Assembly (NCBI RefSeq): GCF_023149135.1
Contig: NZ_JAIWJX010000002.1
Coordinates: 2,914,001 to 2,978,000 of the forward strand
Direction: 5' to 3'
Origin: Fictibacillus marinisediminis
GTDB lineage: Bacteria > Bacillota > Bacilli > Bacillales > Fictibacillaceae
DNA: 64,000 nt
This document shows positions 7,019 to 15,858 of the stretch, one piece after another. Numbering within the stretch: position 1 is the first letter of the stretch; each line of letters starts with the position of its first letter. The translations under genes and the position numbers were made by a program. A model generated the notes under the pieces. It made no database searches and was not told the DNA's origin. It was given only the letters and a program-made list of their open reading frames with translations.

Positions 7019-8950
7019 TTATCCTCTTTTATTCACTTGCTCAAGAATGCTTGTTTTGAACGCATCAAAGGATACAGTTTCTGATTTTTGCTCACCGTAT
7101 TTACGGACGTTGACGGCTTGATCGGAAATTTCCTGATCACCGAGCACGAGCATGTATGGAATTTTTTGCATTTGCGCTTCACGGATTTTATATCCCAGCT
7201 TTTCATCGCGGTTGTCGACTTCGACGCGAATGCCTTCTTCCAGCAGTTCCTCACTGATCTTTCTTGCGTACTCTTCATGAACAGTAGATACCGGGATAAT
7301 CTGTACCTGTACAGGAGCAAGCCATACCGGGAACGCACCCTTGTATTCTTCGATTAGGAAGGCGACAAAACGTTCCATTGTGGAAACGACTCCGCGGTGG
7401 ATAACGACCGGACGGTGATCCTTTCCGTCGCTTCCTTTGTACGTTAGGTCAAAGCGTTCCGGCAAGTGGAAATCAAGCTGTACAGTAGACAGCGTCTCTT
7501 CTTTTCCGAGCGCAGTCTTCACCTGAACATCAAGCTTCGGCCCGTAGAACGCGGCTTCCCCTTCAGCTTCTACATAATCCAAGTCCATATCTTCCATAGT
7601 TTCTTTAAGAAGAGCCTGTGCTTTTTCCCACATCTCATCGTTGTTTACGTATTTTTCCTTGTCCTCAGGATCACGGTAAGAAAGACGGAACTTGTATTCT
7701 GTAATGCCAAAGTCTTTGTACACACGCTGGATGAGCTTTACTACGCGGATAAACTCATCTTTTAATTGATCCGGGCGGGCAAAGATATGAGCATCATTCA
7801 ATGTCATGGAACGGACACGCTGAAGACCAGCCAATGCTCCTGACATCTCATGGCGATGCATCGTTCCAAGCTCAGCGATACGGATTGGAAGATCACGATA
7901 GCTGTGCATGCTGTTCTTGAACACCATCATGTGATGCGGACAGTTCATCGGACGAAGAACAAGCTGCTCGTTGTCCATTTCAATTGCAGGATACATATCT
8001 TCTTTATAATGATCCCAGTGTCCTGATGTTTTATAGAGCTCTACACTGCCTAGATGAGGAGTGTAGACATGGTCGTAGCCAAGTCTTACTTCTGTGTCGA
8101 CAATATAACGCTCGATGATACGGCGGATCGTCGCACCCTTTGGAAGCCAGACTGGCAAACCTTGTCCAATCTTTTGGGAAACAGTGAAAAGATCCAGCTC
8201 TTTTCCAAGTTTCCGGTGATCCCGCTCTTTCGCCTCTTGAAGGTAGACAAGATGCTGATCCAGCTCTTTCTGGTTAAGAAAAGCTGCTCCATAGATGCGC
8301 TGAAGCATCTGGTTATCGCTGTCTCCTCTCCAATAAGCGCCTGAAATGCTCATCAATTTAAAGGACTTGATTTTTCCAGTGGATGGAAGATGCGGCCCGC
8401 GGCAAAGGTCAAAAAACTCGCCTTGTTCGTAAATGGTAATAACCGCATCCTCCGGAAGATCACGGATGAGCTCCAATTTTAAATGGTCGTCAATGCCTTC
8501 AAAAATCGCGATGGCTTCTTCCCTGGTCACTTCTTTTCGGATGATCGGCAGGTTTTCGCTTACGATCTTTTTCATTTCCTTCTCAATCTTAGGCAAATCT
8601 TCCGGTGTTAAAGCTTCTTGAAGATCGATATCATAATAAAAACCGTTTTCGATCACTGGCCCGATGCCAAGTTTGACATCCTTATAGATGCGTTTGATCG
8701 CCTGTGCCATCAAATGGGCTGTACTGTGGCGTGTCATCTCGAGTCCTTCAGGCGAATCTTGTGGAACGATCTCAATGGATGCATCCGCCTCGATCGGACG
8801 TGTGAAATCGTACAATTCCCCGTTTACTTTACCAGCAACGGACTTTTTCTTCAGGCTGGAGCTAATGGATTCTGCTACTTGTTCTGCAGTGATTCCTTTC
8901 GGATACTCACGAACAGAACCATCAGGAAAAGTAAGCTTAATGTCTGTCAT
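7019..8950 (-). CDS. thrS: Threonyl-tRNA synthetase
   Basis: 643 residues, full length for class II ThrRS, which charges tRNA-Thr. In order: an N-terminal TGS domain (residues 1-61), the editing domain with [11 protein letters not shown] (HxxxH) and the metal-site cysteine in FDLCRGPH, the catalytic core with motif 2 [12 protein letters not shown] and motif 3 [13 protein letters not shown], and the C-terminal anticodon-binding domain. GGAGAG lies upstream of the ATG. Expression should respond to uncharged tRNA-Thr through the T-box leader upstream. It is monocistronic, with strong terminators on both sides. Confidence 0.97.
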   Translation of the reverse strand: MTDIKLTFPDGSVREYPKGITAEQVAESISSSLKKKSVAGKVNGELYDFTRPIEADASIEIVPQDSPEGLEMTRHSTAHLMAQAIKRIYKDVKLGIGPVIENGFYYDIDLQEALTPEDLPKIEKEMKKIVSENLPIIRKEVTREEAIAIFEGIDDHLKLELIRDLPEDAVITIYEQGEFFDLCRGPHLPSTGKIKSFKLMSISGAYWRGDSDNQMLQRIYGAAFLNQKELDQHLVYLQEAKERDHRKLGKELDLFTVSQKIGQGLPVWLPKGATIRRIIERYIVDTEVRLGYDHVYTPHLGSVELYKTSGHWDHYKEDMYPAIEMDNEQLVLRPMNCPHHMMVFKNSMHSYRDLPIRIAELGTMHRHEMSGALAGLQRVRSMTLNDAHIFARPDQLKDEFIRVVKLIQRVYKDFGITEYKFRLSYRDPEDKEKYVNNDEMWEKAQALLKETMEDMDLDYVEAEGEAAFYGPKLDVQVKTALGKEETLSTVQLDFHLPERFDLTYKGSDGKDHRPVVIHRGVVSTMERFVAFLIEEYKGAFPVWLAPVQVQIIPVSTVHEEYARKISEELLEEGIRVEVDNRDEKLGYKIREAQMQKIPYMLVLGDQEISDQAVNVRKYGEQKSETVSFDAFKTSILEQVNKRG

Positions 8951-8974
8951 TCATAATCTCTCCTTGTTCAAAAT

Positions 8975-9238
8975 AAATACAAAAAACACTCGTCCACAAA
9001 AAGGGACGAGTGTTGTACTCGTGGTTCCACCCTTGTTCCACAGCAGGATTCTGCAATGGCACTCGGTCAAGATTTAACGGCTTTGGGCCGTCAGCGATTA
9101 CTCTGCATTCACCGCTGAAGTTCAAAGGGGGTAAGACATTTTTTCGTGTTAGAATGCTTTCAGCCTCAGGCATCCCTCTCTATAAACCGTAAAAAATATC
9201 CGTTGTCCTTATCTTTACTGATTTTGGTATCCAAATAT
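8975..9238 (-). promoter_or_regulatory. Threonine T-box riboswitch upstream of thrS
   Basis: The minus-strand leader contains the T-box sequence AAGGGTGGAACCACG (9019-9033), overlapping an antiterminator. It is followed by the terminator hairpin ACACTCGTCC/GGACGAGTGT and six T residues near 8977-9015. The upstream Stem I region has an ACC triplet (threonine codon) around 9130 that can serve as specifier. Uncharged tRNA-Thr would stabilise the antiterminator and allow thrS transcription. Confidence 0.92.
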
Positions 9239-9244
9239 ACAATT

Positions 9245-9273
9245 ATTATATTCATACTATCCTGCAAAATCAA
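9245..9273 (-). promoter_or_regulatory. thrS promoter
   Basis: TTGATT (9268-9273), a 17-nt spacer and a perfect TATAAT (9245-9250) on the minus strand, immediately upstream of the T-box leader. Confidence 0.75.
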
Positions 9274-9282
9274 GAGCAATCC

Positions 9283-10140
9283 TTATCTTCCGTCCATCTT
9301 TTCGATAAATTCGTTTCTTGAACCATAAAACAGCTGAAGGGGCCTTTTAATCAGTCTCTCCTGGAATACGTTCTGCAATGTATGTATCATGCCGTGATTT
9401 TCTTCTTCCAGGTACAAATACAACACTTCCGGAGCTAAACCCATGATCGGACCCAGCACTTTTTCGTCGAGATCAAACTCCTTGGTCAGAACTAATGCTC
9501 TTTCATGCATAAGCTGAAGCATTTTTTCACTGTATAGCCGGTATTGCTCATCATACAGCTTAAATTTGCCGTCGAAGGCCACGTGAACCTCGGCTGTTAG
9601 AAACGGCTGATCGGCTGCACACTTACGCAATTGATCGATGAAGGACTGGTATTCAAGCTCGAGTTTGTATTCATCGATCGCACATTCGACGTAAATTTGT
9701 AGAAGATCAAGGTACTCCCGTAAACGGAACTGTACAAAAGACTCAAATGTAAATGATAGCCCTTCTTCGGTTAAGATTTTTCTCCAGGCTTCTTTCACAT
9801 GATACTCGCACGTATCCAGATCTTTTACCGCCGGCACTTCCTCCCGTTCCTGTTCGATAAATTCCTTGGCGATCGCTGCAATTTCTGCTTGCTCCTGCTT
9901 ATCCGTGAAATAAAAAAAATGTTCAATAAAAAACAGGATTCGTGTTTCCTCCAGTTTTTTACGAGTATAGCAAGCCAGCACCTGAACAATTGAATCCAGA
10001 TGCTCTTTTGTATTCAATAATAATGAATGGCTTTCGGATTCTAAAAAGGAAGGTTTTATGTTAAGTGATCGAGCCATCTGCTTCAGTTCCTTTTGTAATT
10101 GGTTACATTCTTCATGATCTGCAAATATAAGTTCTGCCAA
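9283..10140 (-). CDS. ytxC: Sporulation-associated protein YtxC
   Basis: About 285 residues, matching the YtxC family of spore-forming Bacilli (acidic, soluble, no membrane segment). Recognisable stretches are FVQFRLREYLDLLQIYVE in the middle and the C-terminal PLQLFYGSRNEFIEK. Its molecular role is unknown; the sporulation label comes from family annotation. In B. subtilis ytxC also neighbours thrS. The frame can open at GTG (10161) with no free ribosome binding site. I prefer TTG (10140), preceded by GGGGGAGGG, which gives MAELIFADHEEC; this choice is moderately sure. Confidence 0.8.
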   Translation of the reverse strand: MAELIFADHEECNQLQKELKQMARSLNIKPSFLESESHSLLLNTKEHLDSIVQVLACYTRKKLEETRILFFIEHFFYFTDKQEQAEIAAIAKEFIEQEREEVPAVKDLDTCEYHVKEAWRKILTEEGLSFTFESFVQFRLREYLDLLQIYVECAIDEYKLELEYQSFIDQLRKCAADQPFLTAEVHVAFDGKFKLYDEQYRLYSEKMLQLMHERALVLTKEFDLDEKVLGPIMGLAPEVLYLYLEEENHGMIHTLQNVFQERLIKRPLQLFYGSRNEFIEKMDGR

Positions 10141-10217
10141 CCCTGTCCCTCCCCCAAACACTCGATGTTACACTATATGGGACAACGTCATGAAAAATGA
10201 ACTCTTTTAAAAGATTA

Positions 10218-10244
10218 ATAAAAAAACAGCAGGTTTCCCTGCTG
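10218..10244 (-). terminator. Terminator after the amino-acid permease gene
   Basis: Stem CAGCAGG/CCTGCTG with a 4-nt loop and a long T run on the minus strand, five bases after the stop codon. Confidence 0.88.
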
Positions 10245-10248
10245 CCGG

Positions 10249-10908
10249 TTAATCCAGTGCATATTTGCGTTCAAGAAAGTTTAGCAGTTGTGTCAACGTA
10301 AGAGTAAGAATCAGATAAATAAGCGCTACCGTCAAAAAAGGTTCCCAAGGACGATAATATTCTCCCATCATCGCTCTTCCCCAGTACATCAGTTCTTCAG
10401 TCGCAATGACGGCTGCCAGTGAAGAATCTTTAATTAAAACAATGAATTCATTTCCTAAAGGAGGAATCATGCGTTTAGATGCCTGAGGAATGATAATGTG
10501 CCTCATGGTCTGTCTATGCGTCATCCCCAGCGAACGGGCTGCCTCGGTCTGGCCTTTATCAATAGATTGGATACCCGCCCTAAAGATCTCCGCGATGTAG
10601 GCTGCTGCATTTAAGGAGAGAGCCGTAATGGCAGAAACAAGTGCAATAGGAGGCTTCATGAAAAGCGGCATGACCGCAAAGTGAATCAAGAAAAGTTGAA
10701 CAAGTAGCGGTGTTCCCCGAAAAAAGTTAATATACCAAATGAACGGCTGCCGAATCACCTGGACTGAAGACATTTTTCCGAGTGCGATGAATAGTCCCAA
10801 GAGGGTTCCGAAAATAATGCTCGCAACTGAAATTTCGATTGTAACCCATGTTCCTTTAATAAAAAAGGGCAAATATTTCTCTACGAGATCAAATTTATAG
10901 AAATCCAT
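10249..10908 (-). CDS. Polar amino acid ABC transporter permease (HisM/ArtQ type)
   Basis: 219 residues with five predicted membrane spans and the ABC permease EAA loop, EAARSLGMTHRQTMRHIIIPQA (about residues 137-158), which contacts the ATPase. The N-terminal TWVTIEISVASIIFGTLLGL matches the amino-acid HisM/GlnP family; the closest B. subtilis analogue by size is ArtQ. It lies 26 nt after the binding-protein gene in a two-gene operon and ends in a terminator. No ATP-binding subunit follows, so a partner ATPase encoded elsewhere is needed. The substrate (arginine or another polar amino acid) is inference. Confidence 0.88.
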   Translation of the reverse strand: MDFYKFDLVEKYLPFFIKGTWVTIEISVASIIFGTLLGLFIALGKMSSVQVIRQPFIWYINFFRGTPLLVQLFLIHFAVMPLFMKPPIALVSAITALSLNAAAYIAEIFRAGIQSIDKGQTEAARSLGMTHRQTMRHIIIPQASKRMIPPLGNEFIVLIKDSSLAAVIATEELMYWGRAMMGEYYRPWEPFLTVALIYLILTLTLTQLLNFLERKYALD

Positions 10909-10934
10909 GTGTTCCTCCGGTCATTCTGCCAGGT

Positions 10935-11720
10935 TTATTTTTTCAGCACATCCAGGTTCGGTTCTACTTTAAACCACTGTTTATAAATCTTGGTGTAGGT
11001 TCCATCAGCAATGACCTTCTTCAAAGCTTTGTCAACTTTTGCTTTATCTTTGCTGCCCTTAGGAAAAGCAATACCATAGAATTCAGATTCAAAGTTTGTT
11101 TTATCATTTACGACAGTGAGCTTTTTGTCCGGATTGTTTTTTGCATACTCATCTACAACGGTATTATCAGCAACAACCGCATCCACTTCACCGCTTATAA
11201 GTGCCTGAATAGCCAACACATTACTGTCGTATTTTTTGACATTGGTATTTTCTTTCCCGAATTTCTTTTCCAAGGCAGCTTGTCCGGTCGTTCCATTTTG
11301 AACACTGACCTTCTTTCCTTTTAAATCATTCACACTTTTTATCGGTGATCCTTCTTTTGTAAGAATCTTATTAATGGACTCAAAGTATGGAGATGAGAAG
11401 TCATATGATTTTTTTCGATCATCATTAATGGTTATCGCCGAAATACCAGCCTGGACCTGTTCGCTTTGTAAAGAGGTAAACAGAGGATCCCATCCTGTAT
11501 TTTTCAGCTTATAATCCAGCTTTGCTTCCTTCATAACGGCCTTAAGCAAATCAACATCAAAACCAACAATCTTCCCATCTTTTAAATACTCAAATGGAGC
11601 ATATGCCGCATCTGTTCCTACAACCAATTTCTCAGACGGGCCTCCTGACGTGGATTTCCCTCCACACGCTGCCAATGTCAGCAAACTTCCAAGCATTAAT
11701 AACAACACCACTTTTTTCAT
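10935..11720 (-). CDS. Amino-acid-binding lipoprotein of an ABC importer
   Basis: 261 residues. A lipoprotein signal peptide ends in the lipobox LTLAAC with Cys19, so the mature protein is anchored to the outer face of the membrane. The SBP_bac_3 fold follows, with GTDAAYAPFEYLKDGKIVGFD, then AISAITINDDRKKSYDFS and a C-terminal hinge region. These proteins capture polar amino acids such as arginine, glutamine or cystine. ArtP-like specificity is plausible from length and partner but is not shown. It is the first gene of the two-gene operon, with GGGGGA upstream of the ATG. Confidence 0.88.
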   Translation of the reverse strand: MKKVVLLLMLGSLLTLAACGGKSTSGGPSEKLVVGTDAAYAPFEYLKDGKIVGFDVDLLKAVMKEAKLDYKLKNTGWDPLFTSLQSEQVQAGISAITINDDRKKSYDFSSPYFESINKILTKEGSPIKSVNDLKGKKVSVQNGTTGQAALEKKFGKENTNVKKYDSNVLAIQALISGEVDAVVADNTVVDEYAKNNPDKKLTVVNDKTNFESEFYGIAFPKGSKDKAKVDKALKKVIADGTYTKIYKQWFKVEPNLDVLKK

Positions 11721-11752
11721 CTTTGTCCCCCTTAATTTATGTAATCCTCTTT

Positions 11753-11761
11753 ATTATAACA
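11753..11761 (-). promoter_or_regulatory. Extended -10 promoter of the amino-acid importer
   Basis: The minus strand reads TGTTATAAT (TGnTATAAT extended -10) about 33 nt upstream of the binding-protein start; no good -35 is visible. Confidence 0.5.
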
Positions 11762-11801
11762 AAATTATCAAAAATGAGAATATTCCAATAATTAATTGCA
11801 C

Positions 11802-11832
11802 AAAAAAACCAGCCCTCTACAAGAAAGGCCGG
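11802..11832 (-). terminator. mqnC terminator
   Basis: On the minus strand a CCGGCCTTTC/AGAGGGCTGG stem (two G-U pairs) is followed by seven T residues, about 18 nt after the mqnC stop codon. Confidence 0.8.
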
Positions 11833-11849
11833 GATTCTATGTTTTTCTA

Positions 11850-12956
11850 TCAGTTCTGCATGACAAAGTCTTTTTCTGCGGTTTCTTCTTCGTCGAACAC
11901 ACGCAGCGTTTCATATTTGGTGTTGCGCTGTGCCGGGATTTTTCCCGCTTCCCGTATGAGGCGCAGTGTCAGATTCGTATTGACTTTATGGGTCGTTCCG
12001 GCAGCTGAGACCACGTTTTCTTCCATCATCGTGCTTCCGAAGTCGTTGCAGCCGTAATGAAGAGACTTTTTGCCGACTTCAGGTCCCATCGTCACCCAGG
12101 AAGACTGGAAGTTAGAAATGTTATCCAAGAACAGGCGTGAGATTGCCACATTTTTAAGATATTCTCTTGGCGTTGTTTTCTCACCCTTTAAGTTCGTGTT
12201 ATCTGGCTGGAACGTCCAGGAGATAAAGGCTAAGAAACAGTTGGTCTCATCTTGAGCATCACGGACACGCTGAAGATGCAATGCTCTCTCTTCAAACGTC
12301 TCACCGAAACCGATAACCATTGTAGCCGTGGAATGAAGACCGACTTTCTTCGCCGTTTTCATGCAGTCGATCCACTCTGTCCATGATCCCTTTAAGCGGC
12401 TGATTTTTTTCCTCGTACGGTCATCAAGGATCTCGGCTCCGCCGCCAGGCAGTGAGTCAAGTCCTGCTTCCTTCAGCTCTTTTAGGACTTCTTCCAGTGA
12501 GAGGCCTGAAACTTCGACCATCTTCCAGATCTCAGCCGGAGAGAAGGAGTGCATCGTGATATCAAAGCGCTTTTTAATATTGCGGAGCAGATCAGTGTAA
12601 TAAGAGAACGGCAGATTCGGGTTTGTTCCACCTTGCATCAAGATCTCTGTTCCGCCTACATCGATCGTTTCCTGGATTTTTTGGAAGATCACTTCATCAT
12701 CCAGCACATAACCTTCCTTGCTTCCAGGCGGCCGGTAGAATGCACAGAAACGGCAGTATGTATCACAAAAATTGGTATAGTTCACGTTTCGCCCGATAAC
12801 AAAAGTAGTAATCGGTTCTGGATGCCACCGCTTCATGATGACGTCGGCCGCCTCACCCATTTTTTCAACTTCATCACTCTCATACAGAGCAACAGCATCC
12901 TCAACGGTCAATCGTGTACCATCAAGGGCTTTCTGCAAAATCGCATCAATGCTCAT
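11850..12956 (-). CDS. mqnC: Dehypoxanthine futalosine cyclase MqnC (radical SAM)
   Basis: 368 residues. MqnC is a radical SAM enzyme of the futalosine route to menaquinone, converting dehypoxanthine futalosine to its cyclic form. The [4Fe-4S] motif CDTYCRFC (CxxxCxxC, about residues 63-70) is intact. MQGGTNPNLPFSYY, SLPGGGAEIL and ISWTFQPDNTNL are family-typical. MqnE-like and CofH-like paralogues share the fold, but these stretches favour MqnC. It is monocistronic, with GGAGG upstream. B. subtilis uses the classical Men pathway, so this gene marks a difference; its partners mqnA, B, D and E are not in this window. Confidence 0.87.
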   Translation of the reverse strand: MSIDAILQKALDGTRLTVEDAVALYESDEVEKMGEAADVIMKRWHPEPITTFVIGRNVNYTNFCDTYCRFCAFYRPPGSKEGYVLDDEVIFQKIQETIDVGGTEILMQGGTNPNLPFSYYTDLLRNIKKRFDITMHSFSPAEIWKMVEVSGLSLEEVLKELKEAGLDSLPGGGAEILDDRTRKKISRLKGSWTEWIDCMKTAKKVGLHSTATMVIGFGETFEERALHLQRVRDAQDETNCFLAFISWTFQPDNTNLKGEKTTPREYLKNVAISRLFLDNISNFQSSWVTMGPEVGKKSLHYGCNDFGSTMMEENVVSAAGTTHKVNTNLTLRLIREAGKIPAQRNTKYETLRVFDEEETAEKDFVMQN

Positions 12957-13064
12957 CTATATTACCTCCAGTTACGGACATCTTATGTAGCATTCTATTA
13001 TCCTATCACATTTTAAAAAATTTTGCGAAATGAATACTGCTGCAGGAATACCATGATAAAAGAG

Positions 13065-13098
13065 AAAGACAAACCGAGCAAAAAGCCGGTTTGTCTTT
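13065..13098 (-). terminator. Terminator after gdh
   Basis: A perfect 12-bp stem AAAGACAAACCG/CGGTTTGTCTTT with a 10-nt loop, about 28 nt beyond the gdh stop. The T tract is partly built into the 3' arm. Confidence 0.7.
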
Positions 13099-13125
13099 GT
13101 TCGCATCAACTTATTTATTTAAGGC

Positions 13126-13929
<804 letters not shown>

Positions 13930-14784
13930 TTAACGTTTTGTTAACCCGAGCATAACGCCGCCCGCGATAATAAGTAAACATCCTATAATAACGAAGATGA
14001 TCTGCCGTTTAGATTTCTTCTCTTTTAAAATAAAAATTCCGCCGAGAGTGGAGATGATGATCCCCGTTTGTGAAAGCGAAAAGCTTGTCGCTACACCAAT
14101 CTTCGGCAATGAAAGCAACAAAGTGATGTTTCCTGTACTCCATAGAATTCCGGTTAAAATATTTCTTACAGCAAATTTATTAAACGGTTTACCTGTAAAA
14201 GTGAGAAGTAAACCGCCGATAAACATACCCGCTGCCTGTGGAAGTATCGCTTCCCATCCTCCAACCTTAAACCACTTGACGATAACCACATAGCCAACAT
14301 AGCCTGCGGTGGATAGCAGCAAGATAAGGTAACCTCTTTTATAATTGGTCCCGCCGTCCTCTTTGTTGTTCTTATCTCTGATCGATGTAAAGACGGCTCC
14401 TAAAATGATAACAACAATAGCGATGATTCCAATAATGATCTCTGTTTTTGTTTTCCACTCGTGAAACACGAGCACGCCAAAGAGTGTTGTTCCAAAGAGC
14501 TGCATGCCCGTAGAGAGCGGAACTGTTTTTGCAACACCAAGGTGATCCACAGTTGCAAACTGAAAACGCTGGCCTACGACCCATAAGGCGCCAGATATTG
14601 CTCCCACAATCATGACGAGAGAATTGATGTCAGGGTGCACGATAAAAAACGTAACGATTGAAAAAACAAGGGCACCGATGGTCATCCCCAATGTCTGGCT
14701 GTATGAATCTCCCCCCAGTTTTTGGCTGACCAATACAATGCTTCCCCAGCAAACTGCTGTGATGACTGCAAGAATTATTCCCAT
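13930..14784 (-). CDS. glcU: Glucose uptake protein GlcU
   Basis: 284 residues with about ten membrane segments, of the GRP glucose/ribose porter family (EamA-like). Family landmarks are CWGSIVLVSQKLGGDSYSQT and GVATSFSLSQTGIIISTLGG. It takes up glucose, probably by proton symport, to feed the downstream dehydrogenase. The ATG at 14784 is chosen because it has AGAAAGGA 7 nt upstream and matches the GlcU N-terminus; longer starts would add a non-hydrophobic tail. It is the first gene of the glcU-gdh operon, with a SigG-like promoter upstream. Confidence 0.9.
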   Translation of the reverse strand: MGIILAVITAVCWGSIVLVSQKLGGDSYSQTLGMTIGALVFSIVTFFIVHPDINSLVMIVGAISGALWVVGQRFQFATVDHLGVAKTVPLSTGMQLFGTTLFGVLVFHEWKTKTEIIIGIIAIVVIILGAVFTSIRDKNNKEDGGTNYKRGYLILLLSTAGYVGYVVIVKWFKVGGWEAILPQAAGMFIGGLLLTFTGKPFNKFAVRNILTGILWSTGNITLLLSLPKIGVATSFSLSQTGIIISTLGGIFILKEKKSKRQIIFVIIGCLLIIAGGVMLGLTKR

Positions 14785-14817
14785 ATTCATTTCCTTTCTG
14801 TCTGCTGATTCTATAGG

Positions 14818-14847
14818 TAGTATTTGCATCTTCCCGAAGAATCATCA
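14818..14847 (-). promoter_or_regulatory. SigG-like promoter of glcU-gdh
   Basis: The minus strand has TGATGA (14842-14847), 17 nt, then AATACTA (14818-14824), against the SigG consensus TGAATA / CATACTA (4/6 and 6/7). It matches the known forespore expression of this operon in B. subtilis. Confidence 0.55.
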
Positions 14848-14855
14848 TTCCAAAC

Positions 14856-14885
14856 AAAAAACCTCTATCTTTTATGATAGAGGTT
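14856..14885 (-). terminator. Terminator of dnaI (nrdR-dnaB-dnaI cluster)
   Basis: A perfect 10-bp stem AACCTCTATC/GATAGAGGTT with a 6-nt loop, followed by T residues on the minus strand, 20 nt after dnaI. Confidence 0.88.
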
Positions 14886-14905
14886 AAAATCAAGAAGATC
14901 TTATT

Positions 14906-15844
14906 TTACTGAAAAGTCCTGAAGTTTTTATCTCCTCCGATAAAGATCGGCACGGCAAGATGGCGGATACGCTCCATGATTCGTTTTGCTTTTGCTTGCT
15001 CGAGACCGCCTTTTTGCGAGTAGGAAAAATGTTCTTCAAGCAAGGTAAAATCATAATTGGAGGAGTACAGCGTCGGCAGCCTCTCCATCATACGATATTG
15101 AAGTATGACACCAATGATTTCATCCCTGACCCAATTGGTCATGTTTTCGGCACCTAGATCGTCAAGCATGAGGACAGGAACGGTTTTGAGCAGCTCCATT
15201 TTTTCGTTGAAACTCCCGTCTGAAAGGCTGCTTTTCATCTCCCGCAAAAACTCAGGAGTATGAACGAGCAATGAAGGAATCTGCCGCTCAGCCAACGCGT
15301 TGGCTATCGCACCTAGCAGGTAGGTCTTTCCAACACCAAACTTGCCGTAAAAGTAAATCCCTTTCGCCCCTTCTCCAGAAGAAGCTGCTTTAACAAAGTC
15401 CCATGCAGCACCAATTGCTTCTCTTCTGTCTTGATCAATGCTGTGAAGACGGTCAAACGATGCCTGCAGGATATCTTTTGGGATAAAATAGCTTCGGATG
15501 AGGGCACTCATCGACTTCTGCTTTTCATCCTGTTTTTTCAGCGAACATTTTTCATAATAAATTTCGATCGCATTCCTGTCTGCAGCCAGTTCAGGCTGAT
15601 ACCCCTGCATCAGGTTCGGGCAAAGATTCAGCCCTGGGCAATTGGAACAATGGTTCTTTTCCTTGGAATATTCATAGAGCTTCGTCAATCCTTTTTCAAT
15701 GCTTGATTGATTCAAATCAGGGTTCTGCTCCAGGAATGAGATAACATAAGGATCTGTGAGTACATGCTGCTTAATTCGGTCATATTCCTTTTTAAGCTGA
15801 CCGTACCCTTCCATTTTTTTAACGGCGTCCATAATCGATTCCAT
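14906..15844 (-). CDS. dnaI: Primosomal helicase loader DnaI
   Basis: 312 residues. DnaI loads the replicative helicase DnaC during initiation and restart in Bacilli. The N-terminal helicase-binding domain carries a cysteine cluster (HCSNCPGLNLCPNL) that binds zinc. The AAA+ domain follows, with Walker A YGKFGVGKTYL (about residue 165) and Walker B VLMLDDLGAENM. It is translated 14 nt after dnaB with a GGGGGGAAC site, so the two loader proteins are coupled. Confidence 0.94.
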   Translation of the reverse strand: MESIMDAVKKMEGYGQLKKEYDRIKQHVLTDPYVISFLEQNPDLNQSSIEKGLTKLYEYSKEKNHCSNCPGLNLCPNLMQGYQPELAADRNAIEIYYEKCSLKKQDEKQKSMSALIRSYFIPKDILQASFDRLHSIDQDRREAIGAAWDFVKAASSGEGAKGIYFYGKFGVGKTYLLGAIANALAERQIPSLLVHTPEFLREMKSSLSDGSFNEKMELLKTVPVLMLDDLGAENMTNWVRDEIIGVILQYRMMERLPTLYSSNYDFTLLEEHFSYSQKGGLEQAKAKRIMERIRHLAVPIFIGGDKNFRTFQ

Positions 15845-15858
15845 GTTTGTTCCCCCCT

